A stretch of DNA of 64,000 bases from Emmonsiellopsis sp. PD_33 (lineage: Eukaryota > Ascomycota > Eurotiomycetes > Onygenales > Ajellomycetaceae), in the NCBI GenBank assembly GCA_032988165.1, contig JANTQF010000017.1, positions 1 to 64,000 of the forward strand, given 5' to 3'. Below the pieces are notes generated by a model that worked only from the letters and a program-made list of their open reading frames with translations, was not told the origin of the DNA and did not search any database. A program made the position numbers and the translations under genes. Below, one piece after another: positions 20,501-32,989 of this stretch (within the stretch, counting starts at the first letter, position 1; every line of letters starts with the position of its first letter).

Positions 20501-23300
20501 TACTCTTTAATCTGATTGATATAATGTAATTTAATATGCATATTAGGGCAGGCTTTTATATCTCAAAGGAATCAAACCTTTTTAATTAGCTCTATTAGAT
20601 TGTCAATTTTAATGCTAGTGTTAGGAGCTGATTCATCAGGCTCTGATGAGGCAAACCAACTTATAATAGACTCAATATAGAATGTTAAATAGGACTATCC
20701 TCAAGGCACAGCCTGGGCTACTACCTCAAGGAGCTTCTACAGTTATTATCAGGCATGTAAAATTATCTCAGCTATCTTATCAGAATTGTGCATCTTTAGT
20801 GAAGCCAACACAAAAATCACATTACTTCTAGTAATAAATGTAAATACATCTACTATCAGGCTTTTCAGAGATACTCCTGAGGATGAGAATATAATGAACA
20901 GAATGAACAGCACAGCTGAATTAATTCATTCATTTGTTATATACAATTAGAGAATTAGGGGGATTATAATTAAGGCTCAAGTATGCTTCTATAGTTAGTA
21001 TGATTCAAGATATATCAACAGAGATTATAAATAGCTCTAGCCTTGGGGAAATGGGAAGGTGTGTAGCATCTATAAATATTACTTTTACCCTGATTAAGAT
21101 AACATATAGGAGATGAGAATGTAATGTATAATCTTTGAGATTCTAAAGTATTCACTATGATATAAGTTTGACAGGAAATATGTCACTAGATTTAGACTGG
21201 AACATATTTTAAATAGTAGTATTTAATTAGTACTCATTCTAAACTACTTGCATAACTACTCCTTTTGAGTCTAAATAGTTATATTATCAATTTGATTTCA
21301 AAAATGTCACATCTGATGATAATATTAGCTATTTATTTGAAGGTTATAAGTAAGATTTTCCTGATTCTTCTTATTAATCATGCAATTCTGACATGAAAGT
21401 ATTGTAGTCAGACATTTAATGCCAGCATTATTATTCTACTAAGGTATATTCCTGAGGAAGGCCATATAGGATGTAATGACTTGTATAGCCTCTCCATTAA
21501 TGACCATTCTGACCTCAGAGTAGTCAAGCTTTGCTAGTCCTAAGGATAGACTATCAACAATGTCTGGAAAATTTATTCTATAGGGCCTAAATGTAAGGAT
21601 AAAAACATTCATCTATTTAGAATGTTCAGATGCACTCAGGGTAGGAATCATATAGCATCCCATTAGACTCTAATACATGTTTTGATATAAGTTAAACCCA
21701 TCAATGAAAAGTTGGTATGAAAGAGATATGATCTTTTTATTAGAGTAAAATAAACTTTCAAGTGTATATCTTTTATGTGCATTAATCTCTAATTCCCCAT
21801 GTGAAGGGGTAGATTAGTAATATGACTGGATAATTACTCTATTTGAGGAGGTTTAAATAATCCTTTAGATAAAGTACTAAGTTGGATTATATGATAGAGA
21901 TCTCATGTTGCTTTTGAAGGCACTAAAGATGGTGTTAATAAAAACATCCACTTAAGATATGATTTTTTTAGCCTGGATAAAGAATGCTTGATTCTCAATG
22001 AGAATTAATTTCTTAGTCTTAAATAGGAAATTTAGGTGTGCTAATTTACTCTGATAGAGATCAGATAAATAGTGAAACACACCTTAAATTTCTATAACTA
22101 TATGATTTTAAAGTGGTAAATTGATTTTATAATCTCTTCTGATGTAGAGGGTTCTTCCAAAATGATGCATTACTAAATTACTATTATATTAATATGTTAT
22201 CTTCTTATATTTATACTTAATGAAATTCAATGGGAATATTAATTTATTTGTCAGTAAGTACTAAGGCAGATGATTAGAGTTATACTTAATAGAAGCTCCT
22301 TAGCTTTTTAAATACTATAACTTTTTTAGCTTGTCAATGAGCTCTATCATATCAATGTGTAGCTTACTTTAAAATGTAGGTGATTATAGGAGAGACTTCA
22401 CTAGGGCAATTAAATTCTGAAAGTATATAGTACTCATGGATTTCTCAGTAGCTTTCTTCTGGGCTGATGAAAGTGTCAGTATCTGAGATTTTAATATTAT
22501 TAGTATCTTAGTTGTTTAGATTGGGAGAATTGGAAACTAGGCCTAATATACCTTCTTAAGTATAGATAACCCTTCAGAAAGAGTATATATAGATGTAATG
22601 TTTCAGAGAGACTTGAGAATCTATAAAAGAGAATAATACTACTTTCTTGAAATTTCTGAATCCTCACATTATAGCTTCATTGCTAATATAAATATATTAA
22701 TATCTCTAATATTATATTTATATGGTAAAATTATAGTAGGATTGATATCATCAGCATCTATTAGAGCATTTTTAATAGATAGAGTATTTAATGTAATATC
22801 CCTCTAGATCTCTTTCTTAGTCTCTTCATCAATTTCTTCCTTAATCTCTTCCTCAACCTCTTGGATGTCTGTGCTGTTTTCCAGTTGGCTTTTTAATAGC
22901 TATTATATATTGAAGTTTTTTGGAATCTTATTACTATTATCTTCAGATTGAGGATTATAGCTCCCAACATCCTATATTTCATTAGTATTAAAAATAAATA
23001 TAGGAGTAGAAGTTTGAATATATACTTCAGTAGGCTCTATATTACTATCAGAGTTCATCTCAAAGTTATTATTATCTTCAATAGATAGTAAAATGTGATC
23101 ATCTTGCCTGAAAGTAGTATCAGATGATAGGGGTTGGTGAGCAACATGAGTCCTATAGCTGACATTGGAATCTCAATAGATAGATAGCCTAAGGAGATAC
23201 TTTTTTTGATCTTAATACTTGAATTGCCCCATTTTGATGGTCTTTCAGTAGTTGTACTAGGTACTTAATGAGATGAAGTCAGGAGATGTTATTATTATCA
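20500..23300 (-). pseudogene. Decayed DNA-transposon gene, possibly CACTA/Tnp2-like
   Basis: Minus-strand translation gives long coding-like stretches broken by stops. From 23,150 downward there is an acidic N-terminal segment, a Glu-rich coiled stretch (EVEEEIKEEIDEETKKEI) and a WCED-type region followed by LSILKKV. Around 21,360-21,560 there is a stretch reading VINGEAIQVITSYMAFLRNI, then an NNNAGIKC segment and a C-x2-C pair. That order resembles fungal Tnp2-type (CACTA superfamily) transposases, in which a ...ITSFMGDMPQ...NNAG...C.xC segment is common. The assignment rests on visual resemblance only, and no ends were found. A cleaned-up profile search would be decisive. Confidence 0.35.
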
Positions 23301-23621
23301 TTATTATAAAATTAAGAAGATTCAGAAGGTGTGTTGTTGATACTTAGTCATTTTTTAAGCCTCAGAAGGACTAATCTCAAAAAAAATGTTAGAAGTGCAG
23401 AGATTACTCTTTAAAAAAACATTGAAAGATAATAAATTATTTTTGAATATTAAAAGTGTCAGATATTATTCTTTAAAGAACTAAAGAACTGCTTAAGAAA
23501 GGCCATAATAATAGTATATTCTATCAATATAATATAGAAAATTAAAGAGAAATTTATAATGAAATAGAACTTAAGTGTTATTGACTAAGCTCTTCTTAAA
23601 GAAGATTGGATCTAGAATTAC

Positions 23622-23875
23622 TGTGAAGGGCTACACCCTTATACCCTATATCTATAGCTCACCCAAACTTTGCCCAATCTCTAACTGCCTGATTGGACAC
23701 CTCTAACCAGGCCTTCATATGAATGTTTATTCACTCCAACCTCACATAATTCCCTTCTGTTTATATCATATGATCTCATGATTTCTTTTCCTTTTTCCTT
23801 CCTTTCTCTAGCAATTATAATCTTGATTCTAGCATATAGCTTGCATGATCCACTTATCAGAGTGCACTCATTACA
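23622..23875 (+). repeat. 5' LTR of element A
   Basis: 254 bp with TG...CA ends. It differs from the 3' LTR mostly at sites where one copy has TG and another has CA or TA, which points to an ancestral CG. Confidence 0.93.
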
Positions 23876-24172
23876 TTTTGTAATTACTCACTTGATCTCT
23901 TCTTAGAGATCCTTGTTATATTCACCCTCTAAACATAATTCACATGTATAGTAGATTCTTTCAAACATAACCTGCATATACAGTAAACTCTTCTGAAATC
24001 TGAAATACAACTCACCCAGCTCAGCTCCACCAGATGATGTGTCAGTGAAAGGCTCTAAAGCTCTAACAGTCTATATTAATATCTCATGAGATTTTCCTCT
24101 GAACTTTCTGAATCCTCTGAACTTCCTAAATCCTCTGAACTCTCTAAATTCAAATAATCTTTTGAATCCATC

Positions 24173-25290
24173 ATGAACATGGACCCTCCACATAAAGATA
24201 GCATCTCTTCTCAGAGCCTTAATGCTAAATTCTGAAACTTCATCCAATAGCTCACAAACAAGATCAACCTTATCACCAAATAAAATCATATGCTCATACT
24301 GACTTTAGCTTCTATTCTGACTCCTACTCATCTAACTGCTTCTTTTGAGGACTTCCCAAGACACCCAAAAGAAAGGCTTGCTACCCTTGAGAAATTCATG
24401 GGCAAACAAGTCTCCAAATACCCTGCCTGGTGCCTCAGTGTGGAGGCCAAAATCACTTTGAATGGCCTTGCAATTAGATCTCCCACTGACTAGGCCTGAT
24501 ACATCTATACCTGACTCTCTAGCACTGCCATCACCTGATTTCACCCTTAAATGAAGGCTAATACCAAACTCATTCCTATAATCTCTAATATCATCCTCAA
24601 CCAGCTTGACATCCTTTTCTCTGACCCTTTAGTGGCCCAGAAGGCCCTGACCTGGCTGCACAGTGTTCATCAGAAAACTAATCTACTCTCTGCCTTTCTT
24701 CCAAGATTCAATCAGAAGATTCTGGAAGCTGATAGTCAGCTGTGGGATGACACTATCAAGAAGACCCTACTTAAGAAGGTCATCAAGTTTAAACTTCTGT
24801 AGCAGATTATTGCCTCCATTGAACCCCCTATGTATCTTGAATATTATATGAAGCTCCACAGCATAGAGAACAATCTATCTGAGATCAAGGCTATTCAGGG
24901 CTAAATCTGTGGTAGTATCTCTACTACCTCTGGAGAGGCCTTCCTCAAGATCTCTCTACCAAAAAACCTAAATACTATAGACTAGACACCTACAGGGCCT
25001 ACTCATGTGAATGCATTCTACATTCTGAATATGACTACTACTACTGTTATTAATTACCACACCTGAGGTATCTACATCAACTGTGACAAACCTGAGTACA
25101 GAGCTACTAACTGCCATGAAACCTATATTCCCCTGAAACTGCTCATATAGTCTGCAAATATACAAATCAAGCCTGAAGAGGAGGAAGACTTTAAAGACAC
25201 TAAGTCAGACTTGGGAAAAGACTAGCTTCTGCACAAAATTGCAAGTAGAAGCTCCTAAAGTTAGATAGGAAAACCTTTAAGAAGAAAATG
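24173..25290 (+). pseudogene. Element A gag relic
   Basis: A frame starting at ATG 24173 runs through a charged helical Gag-like region (RHPKERLATLEKFMGKQ, then ADSQLWDDTIKKTLLKKV). It ends with a degenerate CCHC-type zinc knuckle near 25070-25120 that keeps C..H..C but has lost a cysteine. Several in-frame stops interrupt it. The pol frame that follows is in another register, so gag and pol were joined by frameshifting or separate initiation. Confidence 0.8.
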
Positions 25291-28200
25291 ACTGTTCTGA
25301 TGATCCTTGTACCTACTATAGTTAATTATTCTTTTAATATGAATGCTATGGTGAATAGTAGTTGCTATTACTATTCAATAATTCACCCTTATATGATTAA
25401 CTGTTATAATCTCCCATATATTCTGATCAACCCCCAAAAGATTGAAGGTATCAATGGTGACACAGGCAGCTTCATATGAAACATGGTGAAGTTTAATATT
25501 GATGTTGGTAGATTTCTCCAAGAAAATACTTATATATATGAGATTGAGAATCTCCCATATAACTTCATACTAGGCCTATTATAGCTATCTGAACATCAAG
25601 CTCTCATCAATACTTACAACTGATGTGTTATATTCTCTGGAGGCATCTACATCTTCAAAAAAGATGTTCATAAGACCACTGATCTTCACCAAATCTCTGC
25701 TAATACCTATAACCTCCTCTAAAGCTATAATTGGAAATTCAAGTCCTGATCTCCCATTGAAATCTTCACTACCAGCATGGCTGACATAGAGAAGGCTCTC
25801 TCATAACTCTCTAAGAAGCTAAAGACTGATCCTGCAACAGTCCTTTCTCCATACTACCATAAATTCCTTGATGTTTTTGATCATAAGGCTGCTGAGAAGC
25901 TCCTGCCATTCCACAGTGTATATGATTATTATATTGAACTTGAGAAGATAGATGGTAAAGACCCTTAGCTGCCCTGAGGATCACTGTACAACATATCACA
26001 TAATAAACTACTTATGCTCCACAAGACCCTTAATGACCTTCTAAATAAGGGTTTCATCCAAGTTAGTAATTTGCCCACAGGCACACCCATGCTCTTCATG
26101 AAGAAGCCAGGTAGAGACCTTTAATTCTATGTTAACTATTAAGGCCTCAACTGCCTCACTCAAAAAGATCAATACCTACTGCCATTAATCAATGAGACTC
26201 TTGAATGGATTGGCTGAGCTAAGTGGTTCACAAAGCTAGATATTATTTCCATGTTCTATAAGATCTGAATTGCAGAAGGAAATGAATGACTAACTGTCTT
26301 TTATATGAGATATAGTTTATTTGAATGGACAGTCACCCTCTTTGGCCTCACAAATGCCTCAAGCACCTTCCAGAAATACATCAACTAAGCCTTATAAGAC
26401 TATTTAGATGAATTTACTTCTATCTACCTTAATGACATCCTCATCTTCACTGATGGATCCCACAAGCAGCATCAAGAGTATGTTCAAAAAGTCCTCACCC
26501 ATCTCTATAAACATAATCTCCTAATTGATATCAATAAATCTACCTTTAAAGTCCAAGAGATGATCTACCTCAGCTTCATCATAGAGGCAGGGAAGGAAGT
26601 CCATATGGACCTCAAGAAGATCACTGCTATCCTCAAATGGGAGGCCCCTATAATTATAAAAGGTGTGTGAGGCTTCCTAGGATTTACAAATTTCTACTAA
26701 TACTTCATTTGGGATTTTTCTGACATTGTCTGACTACTAACTGATCTCACACATAAAGACCAGTAGTTTTTATAATCTAAGGAGGCAGATAAGGCATTCA
26801 CACACCTTAAATAGATGTTTGTCTTCACCCTAATGCTCATTACATTTAACTCTAACTACTTAATAGTGGTTGAAACAGACTCTTCTGGTTACATCACAGG
26901 CAATACTCTCATGCAATGGGATGATAAAGGCATCCTGCAATCTTGCACATTCATATCCAAGAAGCTCAGCCCTGCTAAAGCTAACTATAAGATCTATAAC
27001 AAGAAACTCCTCATCATTATCTGATATTTAGAAGAATGAGACTCCAAACTCTACAGCATAAAAGACTTTAAAATTATTATAGATTATAAGAACCTCTGAT
27101 ATTTCATAATGACCCATAAACTCTCTAAATGCTAAATGTACTGAGCTGAATTCCTCAGCCACTTCCATTTCATAATTCATTACTGCCCTGACACAGAGAA
27201 CTTCATGGCTGATGCCCTCTCCCAACATGAATAGAATATGCCTTCTAAAGACTCTGACACCTACTAGGCAAACTGCAAATAGAGACTACTAGATTCACAG
27301 ATCCTCAAAGAATCTGAAGCAACACCACATAGAGTAATATATGCTTTGCCCATCACCCTGCTAATTATAACTACCTCATTCTTACTCTAGGGACTCTGAG
27401 ATACTACTGCTGCCTCCAATGAATGCCTTTAAATGATGACCCAGGTCATCTGAGATAAAGCTTGCTATTTTCCATCTGAACTTCAAGCCCATATTGACAT
27501 CACCAAATGCTCTATAGACTCTAACTCCTGACTATACTTTCAGGGAAGATGGTGGGTTCCTGATTCAGAACCATTGCACACCTAAATTATATAAGAAACT
27601 CACAATTCTCTGATGACTGACCACCCAGGCTGCAAAGTGCTCTACTGAATTTTGTCCTGAGATTTCTACTGGCCTAATATGTCTTAGAGCATCCAACAGT
27701 TCATTTAGAACTATAATGTCTGCTGATCCATTATCACCTGATGGAACTACTACTAAGGTCTACTCAAATCTCTTCTAATCTCTGAATGTATCTAGTATAA
27801 TGTTACCATTAATTTTACAATAGACCTCTTCATGAGTAACAGCTGCAAGAATATTCTTATCATCATTAACTACCTCAGTAAAGATGTTATCCTTGAACTC
27901 TGTGTGAAAATAAATGCACCTACAGTAGCTAAAGTCTTCCTCTAAAGTCTATTTTATTACCAGCATGATTTACCCCATATAATTATCTCAGACTGTAGGA
28001 CCCAGTTCATTAGAGCTGTTTGAAGCTAAATCTACTAGCTTCTTAAGATCTCTCAGCATCTCTTAACCACCTATCACCTCAAAACTGATGGCAGCACTGA
28101 ACATATGATCTAGACAATTAAGAACTACCTCTAAAAGTTCTATTCATACACCTAGAATAACTGGAATGAACTCCTCTTATATACTAAATTTGTAATCAAT

Positions 28201-28890
28201 GATTACAACACTGTTAGCACTAGTGTTAGCCTGTTTTTCCTCTCACACAGTTATAACCTTAAAGTCCTTAATCTCACTGAATTGCCTGAACCTTCCACTT
28301 CACCCTGCAGTCCAATCCAAATTGCAGATATTATTATCTTGAAACTCCAGCAAGCCTATGAGTGGGCTGAATTCTCCATGGTTAGTGCCCAGTAGGACTA
28401 ATAGAATCATATGAATACCTGCTGAAATCCTACTGAATGCTATAAGATAGATAATAAGGTTTGACTAGACCTCTGAAACATCACAACTAATTGCCTGTCT
28501 TACATGCTTGACTACTAATATACTAAGTACACTGTCATTGAAGTTCTGAGAAGTCATAACTATCATCTTGACATGCCACCTAAAATTCATAACATATTTC
28601 ATATAAACCTACTCTGTAAAGCCTCCACTGACCCATTCTCCTTGCAAGAGATTACCAACTGGCATCTACCTGACATCATTGAGGAAGACAATGAGGTAGA
28701 ATACAAGATTAAAGCCATCCTCAACTACTACTACTATAGATGAGGATTTCAGTACCTAATGAAGTGGCTTGAATATGAAGCCCCTTCATGGGAACTAACC
28801 TCTACTCTGCAAGATACCACTGCACTCATCTGCTATGAAGAGCTGTACCTGCCTGATGAGACTCCACCTGCATCACCCCACATCTGATTT
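25288..28890 (+). pseudogene. Element A pol relic with C-terminal chromodomain
   Basis: Domains appear in one frame with many stops. Protease is near 25345-25600; its active site now reads N-S-S because the Asp codon is mutated. Reverse transcriptase spans about 26000-26600, with its catalytic box now YLND at 26425-26436 instead of YLDD. RNase H lies near 26800-27230 (VVETDSSGY, then FHFIIHYCPDTENFMADALS). Integrase spans about 27600-28200. A chromodomain is at about 28690-28870 (AILNYYYYR.GFQYLMKWLEYEAPSWE). The chromodomain would have targeted integration to H3K9-methylated chromatin in the living element. Confidence 0.88.
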
Positions 28891-28936
28891 TCTAGGACCT
28901 CCCACCTGCCCTCCAAATCTGAATAGGAGGAGATAA

Positions 28937-29190
28937 TGTGAAGGGCTACACCCTTATACCCTATATCTGTAGCTTGCCCAAACTTCACCTAATCTCTAAC
29001 TACCTGATTGGATACCTCTAACCAGGCCTTCATATGAATGTTTATTTACTTCAACCTCATGTAATTCCCTTCTATTTATATTACACAATCTCATAATTCC
29101 TTTTCCTTTTTCCTTCCTTTCTCTAGTAATTATAATCTTGATTCTAGTGTATAGCTCACACAATCCACTTATCAGAGTGCGCCCATTACA
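28937..29190 (+). repeat. 3' LTR of element A
   Basis: 254 bp, TGTGAAGGG...CATTACA, followed by the target duplication ATTAC. It contains one of the very few CpG dinucleotides left in the block (29180-29181). Confidence 0.93.
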
Positions 29191-29195
29191 ATTAC

Positions 29196-30189
29196 CAACA
29201 GAAGAGAAAAAGAAATACAAAGAGAGAGGTAGAATAAAAATGAGATTAGAATTAGAATTAAGAGTTAATATAGCAGCTAATATAGTAGAAGACACAGCAG
29301 GAGACACAGAAGGCTATAAATAATAAAAAGAAATAAAAAGTAAGGATTCTACACTCCAATACAGTATGATATGAGATTATAATTAAGTTAAGAGAAAACT
29401 ATCTTCAGCAGGAGGCAGCATGAATGTACATCCTTTCCTTCACAAAGAAAAAGAGTAACTCTATTATAGAGATAATATTCCTCAAGGGAGTAGAGAATCT
29501 GAGTATCTGATCAGGTAAGTAGAAGAAGGTTCTAAATTGAACAAAAAAGTAAAAGAATCAGAGTTTATTACTACTTTAAGTAAGTTAGTTTAGACCAGTA
29601 TTATAGATTTATACTGATAATATAGTAATAAATTACAAATAAAATCAACATTATCAAAGTAGAGAATTCTGATGCAAGCTAGCATCTTCATACATCACAT
29701 AAATCTCTATTCTCAATCTTCTCCTGTAATTTCTCTCAGGAGAAATTTTTCCATATCTTTTTCTGGGTTCACCCAGTAATTAACTTTAAAAAGTCAAGTA
29801 AACTTGGGCAGTGATATCTGACCAGTAAGTTAATCAAATAAAGAATATAATGATAGAGTATTAATCAAGTTAGATGTATATATCAATCTGACAGTTAAAA
29901 TAAAGGTCTTTTTAGATATAAAAATAGCTTTAATAATGAATAGCTCAATGGTGATCAGAGCTTGATAAAAGCTACTATAGTTCTGAGATTACCTATAGGT
30001 CTCTAACTAATATATCAGAGTAGAACAGTCATTATTTGTTGAGAAAAAGATGAAGGAGAAGACATTAAAGTAAAAGAAATTAAAGGTAGAGATATAAGAT
30101 AAAGCTCATAAAAGAATGTACTATCTTTTTCATCTAGAGTAAGTAATAAAATGATTTATTATTATTATGTATCTATATTTTATATTTAT
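29196..30189. other. AT-rich host sequence of element A, unassigned
   Basis: Purine-rich, CpG-free sequence that continues the older DNA into which A inserted. I see no recognisable domain. It may belong to the same older element as 20500-23300 or to the coding-like stretch at 30190-31528. Confidence 0.3.
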
Positions 30190-31528
30190 TATGAGTAATA
30201 GATCCTTCTTAACCTTAATAAGTCTTTAAATCTTATACTTCAAGCTCTCAGCCTTCTACTTAGTTTTGATCTTCTTCAACTTAGCATTCTCTTCCTTCTT
30301 GAAGGGATCCTCACAGATAGCCTTAAGATCACTAATATTAATCTTATTATTAATATACTTTTAGAATTAGAATGTGAAGTACTTCTCATCATTATTAGTA
30401 AGACTCTCTATGTACTTAGTAATATAATTACTAAAAATATACTTATATAGAGTCTCAATGTTGAGCTTCTTAATCTTAATATCATAGCCAGGAAAGTAAT
30501 TCTTAGAGTAGGAGATAAAGATGCTACCATCAGATGCACTCTTTATAACAGTAAAGACACAGTGAAGACTGACATTAAGAATAATCTTAAAAAAATAATA
30601 GGAGCTATCATTAGTCTCAGCAGCCTCAGTTAGGGTGTACTCTCCCTCAGACTCCTCAACACCAGTGAAGTTCTTATTCAGGCTGAATAGGAGGCTAGTA
30701 ATATAGGTAGCAGCCCAGTTGGTAAGATCATACTCAATATTATAGCATTTAAGCTCATAGGTGTAGGCATAGGTAAAGATCTTATCACCAGTAATCTTAG
30801 CAGATGATCTGGGTGATAATGTTGTAGTTAGAAATAGAAATAATAAAAAAGAAGAAGAAGAAGAAGAAGAAGATAATGAAAAAATTTTATATATTATTAA
30901 TTAATATAGATTATACTTGATACTAGCCAGTTAATAGCCTAATACTACTATTAGAGCTCTTAAGATAGTTAGTTATTATTAGTTAATAATAAGTAATATC
31001 TAAAAGATTAAATAACTTCATTTCAACTTAACTATCTAACTATCTATTCATATTAGAATCAATTTTCAACTAGAATATCTTCTTGAATACTTCTTCAGTC
31101 TCTTTACTTCTCTCATCATCACTTGTAGTATCAAATTTCTTATCTGGCAGATGGAACTCACCAAACTCACTCTTAAGCACTATAGTAAGAGGGGCAGAAG
31201 GTGCTGTAGTAGCAGGGGTAAGAGCAGAAGGTACAGATAGAGGAGTAGATAAAAATGCAAGTAGAGAGGCTGATAGAGAGATAAATAGAGATAAAGAGAC
31301 TATATATATAAACATTTGAGATAGAGGAGCTGTAGGTATAACTATTTGAGGCAGAGGATTTTCATCATACATATCAGTATAGTAAACTTAAATGGATGAA
31401 TAGCTGCAAGTAGAAGAGAGAGTAGCAAACCCAGTACAGCTAATAGGAGTAAAGGAGGAGTTATAGGCATTTAGTGGAGTATTTATATACTCTCTCATCT
31501 AGCACTTAGAGGAAGAGGTCTTAGTCAT
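30190..31528 (-). pseudogene. Unassigned coding-like region (two open stretches)
   Basis: On the minus strand one stretch starts at ATG 31528 (MTKTSSSKC) and runs to 31070 with two stops, ending ERSKETEEVFKKIF. A second stretch from about 30905 to 30376 is open for about 175 codons without an ATG; it begins with a Ser/Phe/Leu-rich segment, then SAKITGDKIFTYAYTYELKC and an Asn/Tyr/Phe-rich protein-like sequence. After two stops it continues as a Lys-rich tail (KICEDPF region, then KKEENAKLKKIKTK). The clean codon structure over 530 bases is unusual for this block. I recognise no family. It could be a transposon accessory protein or the relic of a captured host gene. Confidence 0.4.
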
Positions 31529-32425
31529 CAAAATTCTGCATTTTACCTATATTCTAATAGTTATTTTAGAGATTTCAGAGTTTTTAGCATTTCAGATTTA
31601 CTTACAGTAGATGTAGGATAGTGAGCATGAGAGTAGAAATAAGCTAAAGTTAGAGTTAGAGTAGAAGTAGAAGTAGAGCTAGTAATAATATGTAAAGTAG
31701 AGGCAATCAAATTGAATTCCTATATCAAAATAATGTCAATATGAATTGAAAATATCTATAAGATAAATATTTATATATTCTATTAATAGTTTTGAGTATT
31801 TCAGCATTATACTTATACTATATATTTATAAGCTAAAATATCTTATGGAAATAACCTGCTATCTTCCTCATAACCTTCAGCCCCTCTACCCTAATACTAT
31901 TAAGTAAAGTAAATTTAGGCTCAGTCACCTCAGACACAGCAGCAGCAGACTTCCCCTTAATTAGGGTTTCAGAAATTAATGTAAGGTATGATTTAATTTC
32001 CATCTTCAAAATAAAGATATTAATAGTAAGGATCTTTCTCTTTATCTCTTTTAATAACAGTAGAATAATAGTAATATAATTAACTTAAAATATAAGGACA
32101 CTCTCAACTTCTTCTGACATGTTATTTAGGATTATTTAACAGCTTTTCTTATTCTTTATACATTAGGGGCATGCTTTTGTAGTGCCTTTAACCTTGCTAC
32201 AGATATGATCAGGTCAACTATTCCTAATAAAATTAGTTATGTAATAAATATAGAGGTCTATTTCATCTGAGCTAGCTTCTTCTTCAATTTAGACCTTACT
32301 TTAGAATGCTCTGTTAGTATTAATACTAGTATCAATCTTCTTTAAGAGAGTTATACTAGTGATTCTACTATTCTATTATCAGCTTTTTTCTAAATTTATA
32401 TATTTCAATGCATCTTTCAGAGTAC
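31529..32425. other. AT-rich decayed sequence left of element D
   Basis: No recognisable protein or repeat structure. It ends at the left copy of the TTATC target duplication of element D (32426-32430). Confidence 0.3.
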
Positions 32426-32430
32426 TTATC

Positions 32431-32588
32431 TGCTATGATAACATAGGAGGTCATGAAAATGATGTCAAATAAGCTTGATTCTTCTAGGATTATGGAAGAT
32501 CCATGGTCAACATAAGGTTAGTCCACTCTGCTTACTAACTAGCTATGGTGGTGGAAGGAAGGAATGCAGCAGCTGTATGTATATAGTA
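32431..32588 (-). repeat. 3' LTR of element D
   Basis: 158 bp, less mutated than its partner: it keeps TGCTATGATA where the other copy reads TACTATAATA. The target duplication TTATC precedes it. Confidence 0.87.
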
Positions 32589-32989
32589 GAGTACTAGAGT
32601 ACAGAAAAAGGTTGATGTCCTCACTAACAAACTAAGTAAATTAACTAACCTCACTGTGAGAGGCAGCATCTCCACATACAGAGGTAAAATAAGTAAAATA
32701 AAATAAAACTACTTTGCCAAATAGCAGCATCTCCACAGGTCAGAGGCATGAAAAGAGAACACTAGCTAATTTAAATAAAGTAGATAATGTCAGAAACATG
32801 GAATGGTAGGTAGGCACATGTTGAACATGTTAGTATTAGTGTGAGTAGTATGGTAGGTCTGAATGACTGAGGGAAAGACTATGAAAAGACAGGTTGAAAA
32901 TAGTATAGAAGAGAAAATAATGAGGTGTGTTATGAGAGTACTGCAGATAGGGAGGTCCATAGATGGTGCTACTATTACTCACCTAGGAG

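Larger units (their letters stand above)
23622..29190 (+). mobile_element. Ty3/gypsy chromovirus A, complete with LTRs and TSD
   Basis: A complete LTR retrotransposon of 5,569 bp. It is bounded by two 254-bp LTRs beginning TGTGAAGGG and ending ATTACA, and flanked by a perfect 5-bp target-site duplication ATTAC (23617-23621 and 29191-29195). A polypurine stretch precedes the 3' LTR (AGGAGGAGATAA, 28925-28936). The order gag, protease, reverse transcriptase, RNase H, integrase, chromodomain places it among chromoviruses. All frames are interrupted by stops, so it is dead. Its sister copy B has exactly the same length, so differences are base substitutions without net indels. Confidence 0.93.
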
